Origin: Bacteroidota bacterium
Lineage (GTDB): Bacteria > Bacteroidota > Bacteroidia > Cytophagales > Cyclobacteriaceae
DNA length: 50,692 nucleotides
Reading direction: 5' to 3'
Assembly: GCA_027592755.1 (NCBI GenBank)
Contig: JAQCLE010000019.1
Span: forward strand, 1-50,692
Shown here: in pieces, positions 26,753 through 36,226 of the stretch
How positions within the stretch are numbered: position 1 is the first letter of the stretch
Layout of the letters: each line of letters starts with the position of its first letter
The notes under the pieces: generated by a model
Told to the model about the DNA's origin: nothing
Seen by the model: only the letters and a program-made list of their open reading frames with translations
Databases searched by the model: none
Translations under genes and position numbers: made by a program

Positions 26753-27640
26753 TTAGCGATGCAGTTCGTATTTATTTGGTGCTATCACTTTCAACACTGA
26801 TAAAGGAAATTCCTTAAATTGCTGCTGCTCATGATAGGCTTTTAATATTTCTGAAAGCTGATCAGATGTCCTCATTCCAATTGCTAAAGTTGAAAGATTT
26901 GAATTGCTTAGAACATACTTGATGGCTATCGAGGTTCTACTTGCCGGGTTTCCGTCCATTGCTTTAATCAATGAGATGACTTCATCCTCGGAATAATTTA
27001 GAAATGAACTTGCTGGCTTACCAGCCAGGAGTCCTTTTGCAAGAACGCCTCTGGCGATTACTCCTACATTATTTTTCCCTAGTGTATCAAGGCATTCTTC
27101 TTCCGGACGCCGATCGAGCAAACTATATTGCATCATAACACTGGTCATTTCGGACCTCTCTATCCATTCCCGAATAACATTTGGCCTTATCGATGAGATG
27201 CCGTACTCCCGGATCAGACCTTGTGATTTAAGAATTTCAAATGCTTCAATGGTCTCGTCAATCGGATCATCAATTTTACCTCCATGTAATTGATACAGGT
27301 CAATGTAATCTGTCTGCAACCGCTTCAGGCTCTCCTTTGCGCATTTAAGTATGTAATCTTTGCCTGGATTCCAGTCCCATCCACTCCCATCTTCTTTCCA
27401 TTGATTGCCCGCTTTTGTAGCAAGAATGATCTCCTTTCGAAATGATTTTAAAGCCTTCCCGACTGTTTCTTCATTGCTTCCATGATCATATAAATCAGCA
27501 GTATCAAAGAAATTAATTCCCTCATCCACGGCGGAATGTATAATCCTGTGATTCGTAATCTGGTCACCCTTAAGCGACATGCATCCAAAGCCCAATTCGC
27601 TTACTTCAATCCCTGATTTTCCGAGTAATCTGTATTTCAT
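26753..27640 (-). CDS. Aldo/keto reductase
   Basis: This 295-aa TIM-barrel oxidoreductase shows the family tetrad in order: Asp and Tyr in NFFDTADLYDHGSNEE (about 44-59), Lys in LATKAGN and His in YQLHGG. An NADPH-binding C-terminal segment (SIAIKYVLSN..., AIGMRT) follows. It reduces aldehydes or ketones using NADPH; the substrate is not known. The gene follows the SulP gene on the same strand, and a 17-base tandem repeat spans the junction and separates the two. It ends back to back with surE. Confidence 0.92.
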   Translation of the reverse strand: MKYRLLGKSGIEVSELGFGCMSLKGDQITNHRIIHSAVDEGINFFDTADLYDHGSNEETVGKALKSFRKEIILATKAGNQWKEDGSGWDWNPGKDYILKCAKESLKRLQTDYIDLYQLHGGKIDDPIDETIEAFEILKSQGLIREYGISSIRPNVIREWIERSEMTSVMMQYSLLDRRPEEECLDTLGKNNVGVIARGVLAKGLLAGKPASSFLNYSEDEVISLIKAMDGNPASRTSIAIKYVLSNSNLSTLAIGMRTSDQLSEILKAYHEQQQFKEFPLSVLKVIAPNKYELHR

Positions 27641-27668
27641 GCCTTACATTATTTCATGCCTTACATTC
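27635..27668. repeat. 17-bp tandem duplication at the SulP stop / reductase start
   Basis: TTTCATGCCTTACATTA (27635-27651) is followed at once by the same 17 bases with one change in the last (27652-27668). On the minus strand each copy ends GGCATGAAA. The upstream copy holds the SulP stop (gcaTGA) and the downstream one the reductase start (ATGAAA). Before duplication the stop and start would have overlapped as ATGA. Confidence 0.8.
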
Positions 27669-29372
27669 TTTAAATATTTTCACGGAGCAATTTTGGCAAA
27701 TCTCGGAATCCAATCGTTTAAAAATCTCCTGGATCGCCTGATCTTTTGTTTCGAAAATATTTTCACTTCCAATGTCATCATAGTATCCGCCTTTGACGAG
27801 GAATTCCCTGGCGCCAATTCGAATGCTGCTTAGGTAAAAATGTCCCCCCATTTCACGCCATCTTCTGGATTCATTTACAAGCATCTCGGCCCCTGCAACA
27901 TCAATTATGTTAATACCACTCGAAACGATTAGAACGTTCCTGGACCCTGAATTACTCAATGACCTCAGATAATTCAACGTATGGTCTATTGCGCCATAAA
28001 AAAGAGAGCCATCAATTCTGATGATTTTCAATTGAGGGCATTCGTCGAGTTTGATTCTTTTGATATTGGTAAACTTCCGCATTGCATGGTTGGGGTCAGG
28101 TGCCACTGTTACTATTAATGGATGAGAAGTTCTCTGAAGGTAAAAAATAAGGGAAAGTAGGACTCCAAAATAGATGGCATACTCCAATGGTAGAAGTAGT
28201 GTCGAAAAAAAAGTAATAATTAAGATTGATGATTCCTGCCAGCTGGCTTTGAATATTTTAATCGCCTGTTTGAAATCAATCAATTTATAGGCTACGAGCA
28301 ATATTACACCCCCTAGTGCGGGCATGGGCAAATAGGCAGTCAAAGGGGCAATTAATAGTAAAATCAACATCAATGATAAAGCTGCAAAAAGCGCTGACAT
28401 TGGAGTTTTAGCGCCAGACTCATAGTTAATACCAGAACGACCGAAAGATCCGGTACCCATGAAACATGAAAAGAAGCTACCAACAATATTGGACAGGCCT
28501 TGTCCAATGAACTCCTGATTGCCATTGATCACCTGCCCTGATTTGAGTGCTATTGACTTACCGTTGGCAATAGCAATAATCAAACCCAACATAGCCATAG
28601 CAAAAGCCTTCGGTGCGAGCAATCGCATGTTTACAAATGAAAAGGCTGGGATCGAAAATGGTGGGAGATCATTAGGGATGATTCCAACAAGAGCAACGCC
28701 CGGCTCACTACCCCTCATAAAATAGCTCAAAAAACTACCTGCCAGCATACCAATTAGTAAATGAGGTAGCAGTTTCGATATTCTCCTTGCTACCAGCGCT
28801 GTTAGCCCCGTTACCAGGGCAATCGATACTGAAAGAATATGTGAATTCTGAATATTCTTTATTAGGTGTATAACTCCATCAAGGATTTGTGAAGATTCTC
28901 CTGCTGAAATGCCCAAAACATGCCGCATTTGGCTGAACCCTATGAGAATTGCAGCCCCGGAAGTAAACCCCACAACCACGCTATGCGATACAAAATTGAC
29001 GAGTGTTCCAAGTCTGGAAATACCCAAAACCCATTGTATCACACCGGCCATAAATGTCATCAAAAGTGCCAGTTCGATAAATTCTGAAGTTGATGGCGTC
29101 GCAAGTGGGCTTAATGATGAATAAATGACGATAGAAATGGCCATAGTTGGTCCGGAAATAAGGTGCCATGATGATCCGAAAAAAGCAGCTATGACAGGTG
29201 TAACAATGGCCGTATACAATCCGTATACAGGTGGTAATCCTGCAATAATGGCAAACGCTACGCCTTGTGGAAGAACAATCACTGCATTCGTCATCCCAGC
29301 CAAAAAATCAGATTTTAGGCTTTTTGAGTTTACCTTAGGCCACCATTCTATAAAAGGGAAATACCTATGCAT
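27654..29372 (-). CDS. SulP-family anion transporter with STAS domain
   Basis: The 572-aa protein has the SulP start (DFLAGMTNAVIVLPQGVAFAIIAGLPPVYGLYTAIV), about 12-14 membrane segments, and a conserved FMGTGSFGRSGINYESGAKTP region. A cytoplasmic STAS domain runs from about 460 (IIRIDGSLFYGAIDH, then INIIDVAGAEML). SulP proteins carry sulfate, bicarbonate or other anions. Sulfatases elsewhere in the window make sulfate plausible, but bicarbonate is equally possible. The C-terminal tail has a C-x2-C-x7-C pattern (SEICQNCSVKIFKEC) that could bind metal or respond to redox. Palindromes lie before the gene, and the aldo/keto reductase follows. Confidence 0.9.
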   Translation of the reverse strand: MHRYFPFIEWWPKVNSKSLKSDFLAGMTNAVIVLPQGVAFAIIAGLPPVYGLYTAIVTPVIAAFFGSSWHLISGPTMAISIVIYSSLSPLATPSTSEFIELALLMTFMAGVIQWVLGISRLGTLVNFVSHSVVVGFTSGAAILIGFSQMRHVLGISAGESSQILDGVIHLIKNIQNSHILSVSIALVTGLTALVARRISKLLPHLLIGMLAGSFLSYFMRGSEPGVALVGIIPNDLPPFSIPAFSFVNMRLLAPKAFAMAMLGLIIAIANGKSIALKSGQVINGNQEFIGQGLSNIVGSFFSCFMGTGSFGRSGINYESGAKTPMSALFAALSLMLILLLIAPLTAYLPMPALGGVILLVAYKLIDFKQAIKIFKASWQESSILIITFFSTLLLPLEYAIYFGVLLSLIFYLQRTSHPLIVTVAPDPNHAMRKFTNIKRIKLDECPQLKIIRIDGSLFYGAIDHTLNYLRSLSNSGSRNVLIVSSGINIIDVAGAEMLVNESRRWREMGGHFYLSSIRIGAREFLVKGGYYDDIGSENIFETKDQAIQEIFKRLDSEICQNCSVKIFKECKA

Positions 29373-29388
29373 TAATAAATCGTGAAAT

Positions 29389-29422
29389 AATTCGCGAATT
29401 TACTTAAGATAAAATCCTAAGT
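29389..29422. promoter_or_regulatory. Two palindromes upstream of the SulP gene
   Basis: AATTCGCGAATT (29389-29400) is a perfect 12-bp palindrome 17 bases before the SulP start. Next to it ACTTA.GAT...ATC.TAAGT (29402-29422) is an interrupted 21-bp palindrome. They may be operators for the SulP gene on the minus strand or the DoxX gene (29525) on the plus strand. Confidence 0.3.
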
Positions 29423-29524
29423 ATGTAACAATAATCACTAAATGCAACTATGCGGAAATTTCTGGTTGACTTGCATGTGACAGTTGTTTTTTTCTAAATT
29501 GAGTTTCCAATCTAATCTTTCATC

Positions 29525-29911
29525 ATGAAATATTTCTACATTGCTTTGAGGGTAATCACGGCTGTAATTTTATTACAAACCCTCTTTTTCAAATTTAGTG
29601 GCGCTGAGGAAAGTATCTACATATTCACTGCCGTGGGTATGGAACCATGGGGTCGATTTGGCTCTGGAATAGCCGAATTAATTGCTGGGGTACTTTTGCT
29701 TCTGCCAAAACATTATCACATCGGTGCTCTGCTGAGTCTTGGAGTAATTAGTGGAGCTATTTTCTTTCATCTCACAATTTTGGGAATTGAAGTTCAGGGT
29801 GATGGCGGTTATCTGTTTTTCCTGGCATTAACAGTTTTTATTTCCTCATTAATCCTCGCTATCCATAAGAAAGATGACATACTCGTCTTTCTTAAGTTGA
29901 AAAAGTCTTAA
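29525..29911 (+). CDS. DoxX-like small membrane protein
   Basis: This 128-aa protein has four membrane segments (about 4-22, 44-62, 68-88 and 96-113) and the DoxX-like signatures LQTLFFKFSGAEES and GSGIAELIAGVLLLLP. DoxX-family proteins are inner-membrane proteins of mixed or unknown role; some act in redox complexes. It starts 152 bases after the divergent SulP gene and ends 60 bases before ribBA, which has its own -7 element. Function is unassigned. Confidence 0.8.
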   Translation: MKYFYIALRVITAVILLQTLFFKFSGAEESIYIFTAVGMEPWGRFGSGIAELIAGVLLLLPKHYHIGALLSLGVISGAIFFHLTILGIEVQGDGGYLFFLALTVFISSLILAIHKKDDILVFLKLKKS

Positions 29912-29947
29912 AAGAGCAACAAAGTCAACCCAATTCACTTTTAATCG

Positions 29948-29955
29948 TACTTTTG
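29948..29955 (+). promoter_or_regulatory. -7 promoter element of ribBA
   Basis: TACTTTTG is a perfect TAnnTTTG match 16 bases before the ATG at 29972, giving a very short leader. No flavin riboswitch could fit here, so ribBA is not controlled by an FMN riboswitch at this site. Confidence 0.4.
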
Positions 29956-29971
29956 AGCCAGGGATATTACC

Positions 29972-31192
29972 ATGGCAAAAGATAACATACTCGACTCAAT
30001 AGCAGAAGCTATTGAAGCAATAAAAAAAGGCGAAGTCATAATCGTAGTGGATGATGAGGACCGCGAAAACGAAGGAGACTTCGTTTGTGCAGCTGAAAAA
30101 ATCACACCAGAAATTGTAAACTTCATGGCCAAACATGGTCGGGGGTTGATTTGTGCACCATTAATCGAAGAACGTTGTGAGCAACTCGGTCTCGAAATGA
30201 TGGTTGGTAAAAACACTTCCGTTCACGAAACACCCTTCACCATTTCTGTAGACCTTTTGGGCCATGGTTGCACAACTGGGATCTCAGCCAAAGACAGAGC
30301 CAAAACCATCAATGCGCTTGTGGATCCTGAAACTAAACCTGGGGATTTCGGGAAGCCGGGGCACATTTTTCCCCTCAAAGCAAAATCAGGCGGAGTATTG
30401 AGAAGAACCGGTCATACAGAAGCAACAATTGACTTTGCACGACTTGCCGGATTTGCTCCAGGGGGTGTTTTGGTAGAAATAATGAATGAGGATGGAACTA
30501 TGGCGAGGCTACCGGAACTCAGGAAAGTTGCTGATAAATTCAACCTAAAACTGGTCTCGATAAAAGATTTGATTTCGTACAGACTCCAAAATGAATCATT
30601 GATTGAGCGTGTTATCGGTGTAGACATGCCAACTTATCTAGGCGATTTTGAACTCTATGCGTACAAACAGCTTAGTACGGGAGATACGCATCTTGCGCTT
30701 ACCAAAGGTTCCTGGGAATCTGAAGAGGCCGTTTTGGTAAGGGTACACTCCTCATGTGTCACTGGTGATATTTTCGGTTCATACCGTTGTGATTGCGGAA
30801 ATCAATTGCACGCCGCCATGAGAATGGTGGAAAAGGAAGGAAGAGGAGTTGTTTTATATATGAATCAGGAAGGTCGGGGCATTGGTCTTGTCAACAAATT
30901 GAAAGCATACAAACTCCAGGAAAATGGCATGGATACGGTTGAAGCCAATCTTCACCTTGGGTTCAAAATGGATGAACGTGATTATGGTGTCGGCGCACAA
31001 ATTCTCAGAGATTTGGGTATCACTAAAATGAAGTTAATATCAAATAGCCCCAAAAAAAGGGCTGGGTTGAGGGGTTATGGCCTGGAGATTGTAGAAAATG
31101 TACCCATTGAAATAACCCCCAACAAGCACAATGAGAGATATCTCAGAACGAAAAGGGATAAGATGGGACATGATATTTTAAATGGCAAATAA
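29972..31192 (+). CDS. ribBA: RibBA: dihydroxybutanone-phosphate synthase / GTP cyclohydrolase II
   Basis: This 406-aa bifunctional enzyme starts both branches of riboflavin synthesis. The N-terminal RibB half has the metal/substrate loop [10 protein letters not shown] (27-36), GLICAP, and [13 protein letters not shown]. The C-terminal RibA half (from about 210) has the zinc cysteines ([17 protein letters not shown]), the GTP-binding run MNQEGRGIG, and DYGVGAQIL. Both halves look complete, and the length is normal. It is followed 13 bases later by a small secreted-protein gene, then polyphosphate kinase and MetH, so a loose operon is likely. Confidence 0.96.
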   Translation: MAKDNILDSIAEAIEAIKKGEVIIVVDDEDRENEGDFVCAAEKITPEIVNFMAKHGRGLICAPLIEERCEQLGLEMMVGKNTSVHETPFTISVDLLGHGCTTGISAKDRAKTINALVDPETKPGDFGKPGHIFPLKAKSGGVLRRTGHTEATIDFARLAGFAPGGVLVEIMNEDGTMARLPELRKVADKFNLKLVSIKDLISYRLQNESLIERVIGVDMPTYLGDFELYAYKQLSTGDTHLALTKGSWESEEAVLVRVHSSCVTGDIFGSYRCDCGNQLHAAMRMVEKEGRGVVLYMNQEGRGIGLVNKLKAYKLQENGMDTVEANLHLGFKMDERDYGVGAQILRDLGITKMKLISNSPKKRAGLRGYGLEIVENVPIEITPNKHNERYLRTKRDKMGHDILNGK

Positions 31193-31205
31193 TTAAAAAC
31201 CCCCG

Positions 31206-31802
31206 ATGAGGCTGATTTTCGGTTTTTTGTTCATACTGTTTTCAGCGGGCCCTCTAATTGGTCAGTATTTTCCCAGCGAGATGTGGCATGAAGGATATTT
31301 AGTGATTTCCAGTGGTGATACGCTGAAAGGGAAAATAAAGTATAACCTCTACAATGATGCTGTTCAGCTCGAACGGTACAACCGCATTCAGGCATTTTCA
31401 AGCAGGAATGTGACTTTTTTTGAAATATTCGATTTGGTTACGGAGAATTATAGACAATTTTATTCCATTCCTTACAAGGTAAATATGGATTATAAAGTTC
31501 CACGTTTATTTGAGATGTTGTATCTGGGAGAATTGTCACTTGTTGCCCGTGAAATGATTGTTCAGGAAGCCATTTCAGCCACTATGTCGCCACTTTACGG
31601 AACACGCCAGCGGTTAAGTCATAAATTCTTCTTTGTTTACAAAGACGGAAGAGTGTCTAATTATGAAGGAAAAAAGAATGAGCTCCTTTTTATAATGAGG
31701 GATAAATCCAAAGACATAAAAAATTATATTAAGAAAAATAAACTGCGAACTGACAGACTCCAGGATCTGGTGAGGATTACGGCCTTTTACGATTCATTTT
31801 AA
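31206..31802 (+). CDS. Small secreted protein related to the first gene of the window
   Basis: The 198-aa protein has a signal peptide (about 1-19, GPLIGQ), a beta-rich body starting GYLVISSGDTLKGKIKY, and a charged helical C-terminus (KKNELLFIMRDKSKDIKNYI, then KKNKLRTDRL...FYDSF). This C-terminus lines up with that of the protein at 141-890 (KKDLMIALG..., KYIKSNNL, YYDKI). Both seem to belong to one loosely conserved secreted family. I recall similar endings in other Bacteroidetes secreted proteins, without a known role. It lies 13 bases after ribBA and is probably co-transcribed with it. Confidence 0.7.
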   Translation: MRLIFGFLFILFSAGPLIGQYFPSEMWHEGYLVISSGDTLKGKIKYNLYNDAVQLERYNRIQAFSSRNVTFFEIFDLVTENYRQFYSIPYKVNMDYKVPRLFEMLYLGELSLVAREMIVQEAISATMSPLYGTRQRLSHKFFFVYKDGRVSNYEGKKNELLFIMRDKSKDIKNYIKKNKLRTDRLQDLVRITAFYDSF

Positions 31803-31871
31803 ATTCCATCAGTTCAAAACAGTTCAAGAAATAATTCTATTCTACCTTTAAAGCCAGGGAATCATAGTCCA

Positions 31872-33980
31872 ATGACAGTTCTAAAAAGATATCAAGCCAG
31901 TATTGACCGAAGTCGGCTGATAAGTCGTGACTTGAGCTGGATAGAATTTAACTATAGAGTGCTCGATCAATGCAGTAAAAATGGCCGCACATTACCTGAG
32001 CGGATGAAATTCCTTGCAATCACCTCATCAAACGCAGATGAGTTCTTCATGATACGGGTAGGAAGTCTGTACAATTATATCGATTATGGTAAAGAGAGAA
32101 TTGACTATTCAGGTCTGAGAACCGAGCCTTTTAAGGCCAGGCTTTTTGAAGAAGCTCATAAATTTTTTGATGCCCAAAACAATGTCTTCATAAACGAGCT
32201 TATACCCAAATTTTCAAAGTATCATATTCAAATCCCAATGGTTAATGAATTAACTGAGGAGGAGCAGGCTCTGGTTAAAACCTATTTCAAAAAGACCATC
32301 TTCCCCATGCTGACACCCATGGTGTATGATTCTTACCACACCTTTCCAATACTTACCACCAATATGTTGGTTTTTGGTGTTGTCACCAAGAATCCTGAAG
32401 ACAAAAGGGATAAAAAGAAACTTTCATTTATCCAGATACCACAAAACCTTCCGAGGTTCTATGAAATAAATAGAAAATCTACCCTCCTGTTTGTTCCAAT
32501 CGAGGAGATTATTCGATCCAACATCGAAAGCTTCTTTCGAAATGTTGAAGTCCGTTCTTCAACATTATTTAGAGTGACCAGAAATGGTGATTTTACCCTT
32601 GAGGAGTCTGAAGATATTGATGCAAATATCCTCGAGGAAATGAAAAATAAGCTCAAAACCCGAAAAACCGGTAGGGTTGTAAGAATTGAAATAGAAGAGA
32701 TCTATGATCGATGGATGCTTAAAGTTCTTACAAAGAGATGGGAGTCAGAAAACATCAACCTATTTCCAGTTCCCGTTTCAGCACTTATTGATTATAAGGG
32801 CCTTTGGCAAATTGTTAAACACAAAGAACTTAAAGTTTCAATCCCCGAGCTTCCATCACCTGTTCGACCATTGGCAATGCGTGAAAATTTAGATTTGGAT
32901 ATTTTCAAACTACTTAAGAACAGGGATATTTTACTTCACCATCCTTACAATACAATTGAACCCCTTCTTAACTTATTGGAGAAGGCTGCTGATGATCCAA
33001 ATGTCCTTTCAATTAAAATAACTATTTACAGGATTGCAGAGAATTCACGGGTTGTTTTAGCCTTGTTAAAAGCAGCCGAAAATGGCAAACACGTCTCAGT
33101 TCTTTTTGAAGTTAAAGCGAGATTTGATGAGGAAAACAACATGAGGGAAGCCCAAAAACTTCAGAAAGCCGGTTGTTTTGTTATTTATGGGTTAGGAACA
33201 TTAAAAACACACACTAAACTTCTCCTAATTGTCAGAAAAGAGGGCCACAAAGTTACCCGGTACATACACATGAGCAGTGGCAATTACAATGAAGATACCT
33301 CAAGATTATATACTGATATTGGGCTTATAAGCACGGATTCTGTATATGCCAATGATGTGTCTGAATTCTTCAACGTAATCACGGGACATTCATTACCCGC
33401 TAACTATGAGCTTCTTATTACAGCCCCACGTGAAATGCGGAACTCATTGATCAAATTGATACAGGTAGAATTACAAAATGCGAAAGAAGGCCTGCCATCC
33501 GGCATTGTAATTAAAATCAATTCTTTACAAGATGATAAAGTGATAGAGGAGCTTTATGCGGCCTCACAAGCAGGAGTTCCTATTAAGCTGATTATCCGGG
33601 GAATTTGCTGTCTAAGACCGGGGAGAAAAGGTCTCTCAGAAAACATTAGTGTTAAATCAATCGTAGGTGAGTTTTTAGAGCATTCCCGAATTTTCTATTT
33701 CCATAACAACGGAGAACCAAAAGTCTATTCGGGTAGCGCTGATATCATGGTTCGCAGCTTTGACAGGCGCATGGAATCGCTCTTTCAAGTTATTGATAAA
33801 CTACCTAAAAATCAATTGATCAATATCCTAAGATACAATCTATTAGATAATGTGAACAGCTATGAAATGAAGGAAGACGGTTCGTATGAAGTAATAAACT
33901 CAACAGATGTTCCTTTTAATATTCACAAAGAGTTTTATAAAGTTGAAGTAAACGAATTGACAGGGATTAAACTATTCTAA
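31872..33980 (+). CDS. ppk1: Polyphosphate kinase 1
   Basis: This 702-aa enzyme has the four PPK1 domains: an N-terminal helical domain ([30 protein letters not shown]), the head domain, and two PLD-like catalytic domains. The phosphorylated histidine lies in [11 protein letters not shown], and the second histidine region in [33 protein letters not shown] and [19 protein letters not shown] are conserved. It makes long-chain polyphosphate from ATP. The length fits the family (about 690-740). The metH-type gene starts one base after its stop, so the two are tightly coupled. Confidence 0.95.
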   Translation: MTVLKRYQASIDRSRLISRDLSWIEFNYRVLDQCSKNGRTLPERMKFLAITSSNADEFFMIRVGSLYNYIDYGKERIDYSGLRTEPFKARLFEEAHKFFDAQNNVFINELIPKFSKYHIQIPMVNELTEEEQALVKTYFKKTIFPMLTPMVYDSYHTFPILTTNMLVFGVVTKNPEDKRDKKKLSFIQIPQNLPRFYEINRKSTLLFVPIEEIIRSNIESFFRNVEVRSSTLFRVTRNGDFTLEESEDIDANILEEMKNKLKTRKTGRVVRIEIEEIYDRWMLKVLTKRWESENINLFPVPVSALIDYKGLWQIVKHKELKVSIPELPSPVRPLAMRENLDLDIFKLLKNRDILLHHPYNTIEPLLNLLEKAADDPNVLSIKITIYRIAENSRVVLALLKAAENGKHVSVLFEVKARFDEENNMREAQKLQKAGCFVIYGLGTLKTHTKLLLIVRKEGHKVTRYIHMSSGNYNEDTSRLYTDIGLISTDSVYANDVSEFFNVITGHSLPANYELLITAPREMRNSLIKLIQVELQNAKEGLPSGIVIKINSLQDDKVIEELYAASQAGVPIKLIIRGICCLRPGRKGLSENISVKSIVGEFLEHSRIFYFHNNGEPKVYSGSADIMVRSFDRRMESLFQVIDKLPKNQLINILRYNLLDNVNSYEMKEDGSYEVINSTDVPFNIHKEFYKVEVNELTGIKLF

Positions 33981-33981
33981 T

Positions 33982-34992
33982 ATGAACATCAGAGAAATTC
34001 TTGAAGAAAAAATACTTGTACTTGATGGCGCAATGGGAACAATGATCCAGGAGTATAAACTTGAAGAAGCTGATTTCCGAGGTGAGCAATTCGCAAATCA
34101 CGGTTTCATTTTGAAAGGAAACAGCGATGTACTTTCACTCACACAACCACAAATTATCAAAGAAATTCACTGCAAATACCTGGAAGCCGGTGCTGACATT
34201 ATAGAGACCAACTCATTCACAGCAACATCGATAGCACAAGCAGATTACGGTTTACAGGATTTAGCATATGAGTTGAATTTTCAATCAGCCAAAATAGCGA
34301 AAGAAGCGGCCGAAGAATTCACAAAAATCGATCCGGACAAGCCTCGCTTTGTGGCTGGTGCCATTGGTCCAACAAACAAAACGGCATCTATTTCAGGAGA
34401 TGTCAATGACCCTGGGTCAAGAGGAATAACATTTGATGAATTGGTGAAAGCTTATCTCGAGCAAGCTAAAGGTTTGATTGATGGAGGTGCGGACCTTCTT
34501 CTTGTTGAAACAATCTTTGATACCCTCAGTGCCAAAGCGGCACTTTTTGCTATCCAGCAAGTATTTGATGAAAGGAATCTCAATCTGCCAATTATGGTTT
34601 CGGGTACAATAACCGATGCCAGTGGAAGAACCCTATCAGGGCAGACCACTGAGGCCTTTTTGATCTCAATGAATCATGTTCCTTTATTGAGTATTGGTTT
34701 AAACTGTGCTTTAGGTGCAAAACAACTCCGACCATATCTACAGATTTTATCGACGAATAGTGATGCCTTTGTGAGCGCTCATCCAAATGCCGGATTGCCA
34801 AATGAATTTGGTGAATATGATGAAACTCCTGAAACAATGGCTTTACAAATAAAGGATTTCCTAGAAGAAGGATTAGTGAACATTATCGGTGGCTGCTGTG
34901 GCACTACTCCTGATCATATCAAAGCCATTGCCAAACTTGCAGCCGAGTACCGACCCCGCCAATTAAAGGAATCGGCTGGAGTATCGCAGTAG
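33982..34992 (+). CDS. Homocysteine S-methyltransferase domain of split MetH
   Basis: The 336-aa protein is the homocysteine-binding domain of cobalamin-dependent methionine synthase: [13 protein letters not shown] at the start, [25 protein letters not shown], and the zinc cysteines in LNCALG and [10 protein letters not shown]. It stops where full-length MetH would continue into pterin-, cobalamin- and activation domains. Many Bacteroidetes split MetH into two genes. The second half is not in this window, being followed instead by a broken aspartate kinase. It presumably acts with a separate cobalamin-binding subunit to make methionine. Confidence 0.88.
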   Translation: MNIREILEEKILVLDGAMGTMIQEYKLEEADFRGEQFANHGFILKGNSDVLSLTQPQIIKEIHCKYLEAGADIIETNSFTATSIAQADYGLQDLAYELNFQSAKIAKEAAEEFTKIDPDKPRFVAGAIGPTNKTASISGDVNDPGSRGITFDELVKAYLEQAKGLIDGGADLLLVETIFDTLSAKAALFAIQQVFDERNLNLPIMVSGTITDASGRTLSGQTTEAFLISMNHVPLLSIGLNCALGAKQLRPYLQILSTNSDAFVSAHPNAGLPNEFGEYDETPETMALQIKDFLEEGLVNIIGGCCGTTPDHIKAIAKLAAEYRPRQLKESAGVSQ

Positions 34993-35051
34993 ATAGTCAT
35001 ATTGTCAAGTTTAAGTTAACCGGTTTCTACTAAGTCCCATTAACCCCACAA

Positions 35052-36129
35052 GTGAAAGTATTCAAATTTGGTGGAGCCTCGGTCAGGTCAGCGGATGCAG
35101 TAAGAAACATGTCTTCCATTGTGAAGATGCATCAGCAAGATCAACTCATAATCATTGTGTCATCAATGGATAAAACCACCAATCTTCTTGAAACTATATA
35201 TTCAAAGCAATTCAATCACACTGACTTTAACCAATCATTTGATGAACTGACCCAATTCCATAAAGAAATCGTACGCGAATTAATGGGTGATCGACAAATG
35301 GTTGATTCTTCAATAAACACTTTGTTTACTGAATTGAGAAAAACCCTTCGTGTTGACTATAAAGATTATTCTTTTGGATATGATCAAATGATATGCTTGG
35401 AGAACTCTTATCCACCAGTATCATCTACGATTACATGGTTCAGATAATTCCAGACCTTAAATTTCTAGATGCAAGAGATTTGATTGAAACGGATAGCAAC
35501 TACCAGGATGCAACGGTTAATTGGGAAGCAACATCAAAAAAAATAAGGGTATTATTATTTGATGAAATTGATAGCAATGTTGTAATAACCCAAGGATTCA
35601 TAGGGGCTGATCAAGAAGGAAATTCAACTTCATTGGGTCGTGAGGGTTCGGAAATCCAAAAGCTATAAAGCCTTTAGCCAATGCAGGGATTCCTCTATAT
35701 GTAAAACCTTTTACTTCTCCTGAAAAAATCGGTACAGCAATACGTGATGTTTACATTAAAAAAACATTACCAGCGATAATTTTTAAGGAGAATCAGTCAC
35801 TCTTTTCTTTCAGAGTAGAGGATTTTACATTCATACAGCAGCAGCACCTGACACATATTATTGAGATGCTTACGAGAATGAAAATTCGTGTAAATCTCAT
35901 GCAGAATTCTGCAATATCATTTTCAGTTTGCGTTGATAGCCATCAAGGAAAAACCAAAGAAATTTTAGACTCACTAGGGGCCGAATATTCGATCCTATAC
36001 AATGATGAATTGCTTTTGATAACCATCAAAAATTATGATACGGCATCAATTGATTTCATTTCTATGAATCGTGAAATATTGCTCGAACAGCGAACACGGC
36101 ATAACTACCAAATTGTAGTCAGGAGTTAA
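35052..36129 (+). pseudogene. Aspartate kinase gene with frameshift and internal deletion
   Basis: The first frame begins KVFKFGGASVRSADAVRN, the aspartate-kinase opening. Near 35388-35390 one base is lost, and the frame moves to the one giving MLGELLSTSIIYDYMVQ, then TQGFIGADQEGNSTSLGREG. After GREGS (about 35655) the sequence jumps into PKAIKPLANAGIPLYVKPF in a third frame. This skips roughly 50-55 residues (the aspartate- and ATP-binding region and the WKDVPG segment of relatives). The C-terminal ACT part then runs to the TAA at 36127-36129. With a large core deletion it cannot make active enzyme. It probably was the monofunctional kinase of the Lys/Thr/Met pathway. Confidence 0.9.
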
Positions 36130-36226
36130 ATTGCGACTCTCAGGCATATTTATAAAGGTTAAAATGCGAAATAATTGAATGCTTGGAACTTTAAGCTTAA
36201 TTTGGAATTCAACCTAATTGAATATT

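Noticed and set aside
36218-36226. TTG as start of the acyl-CoA ligase
   Set aside because: The ATG 9 bases later gives the usual start of the family and has the more common start codon.
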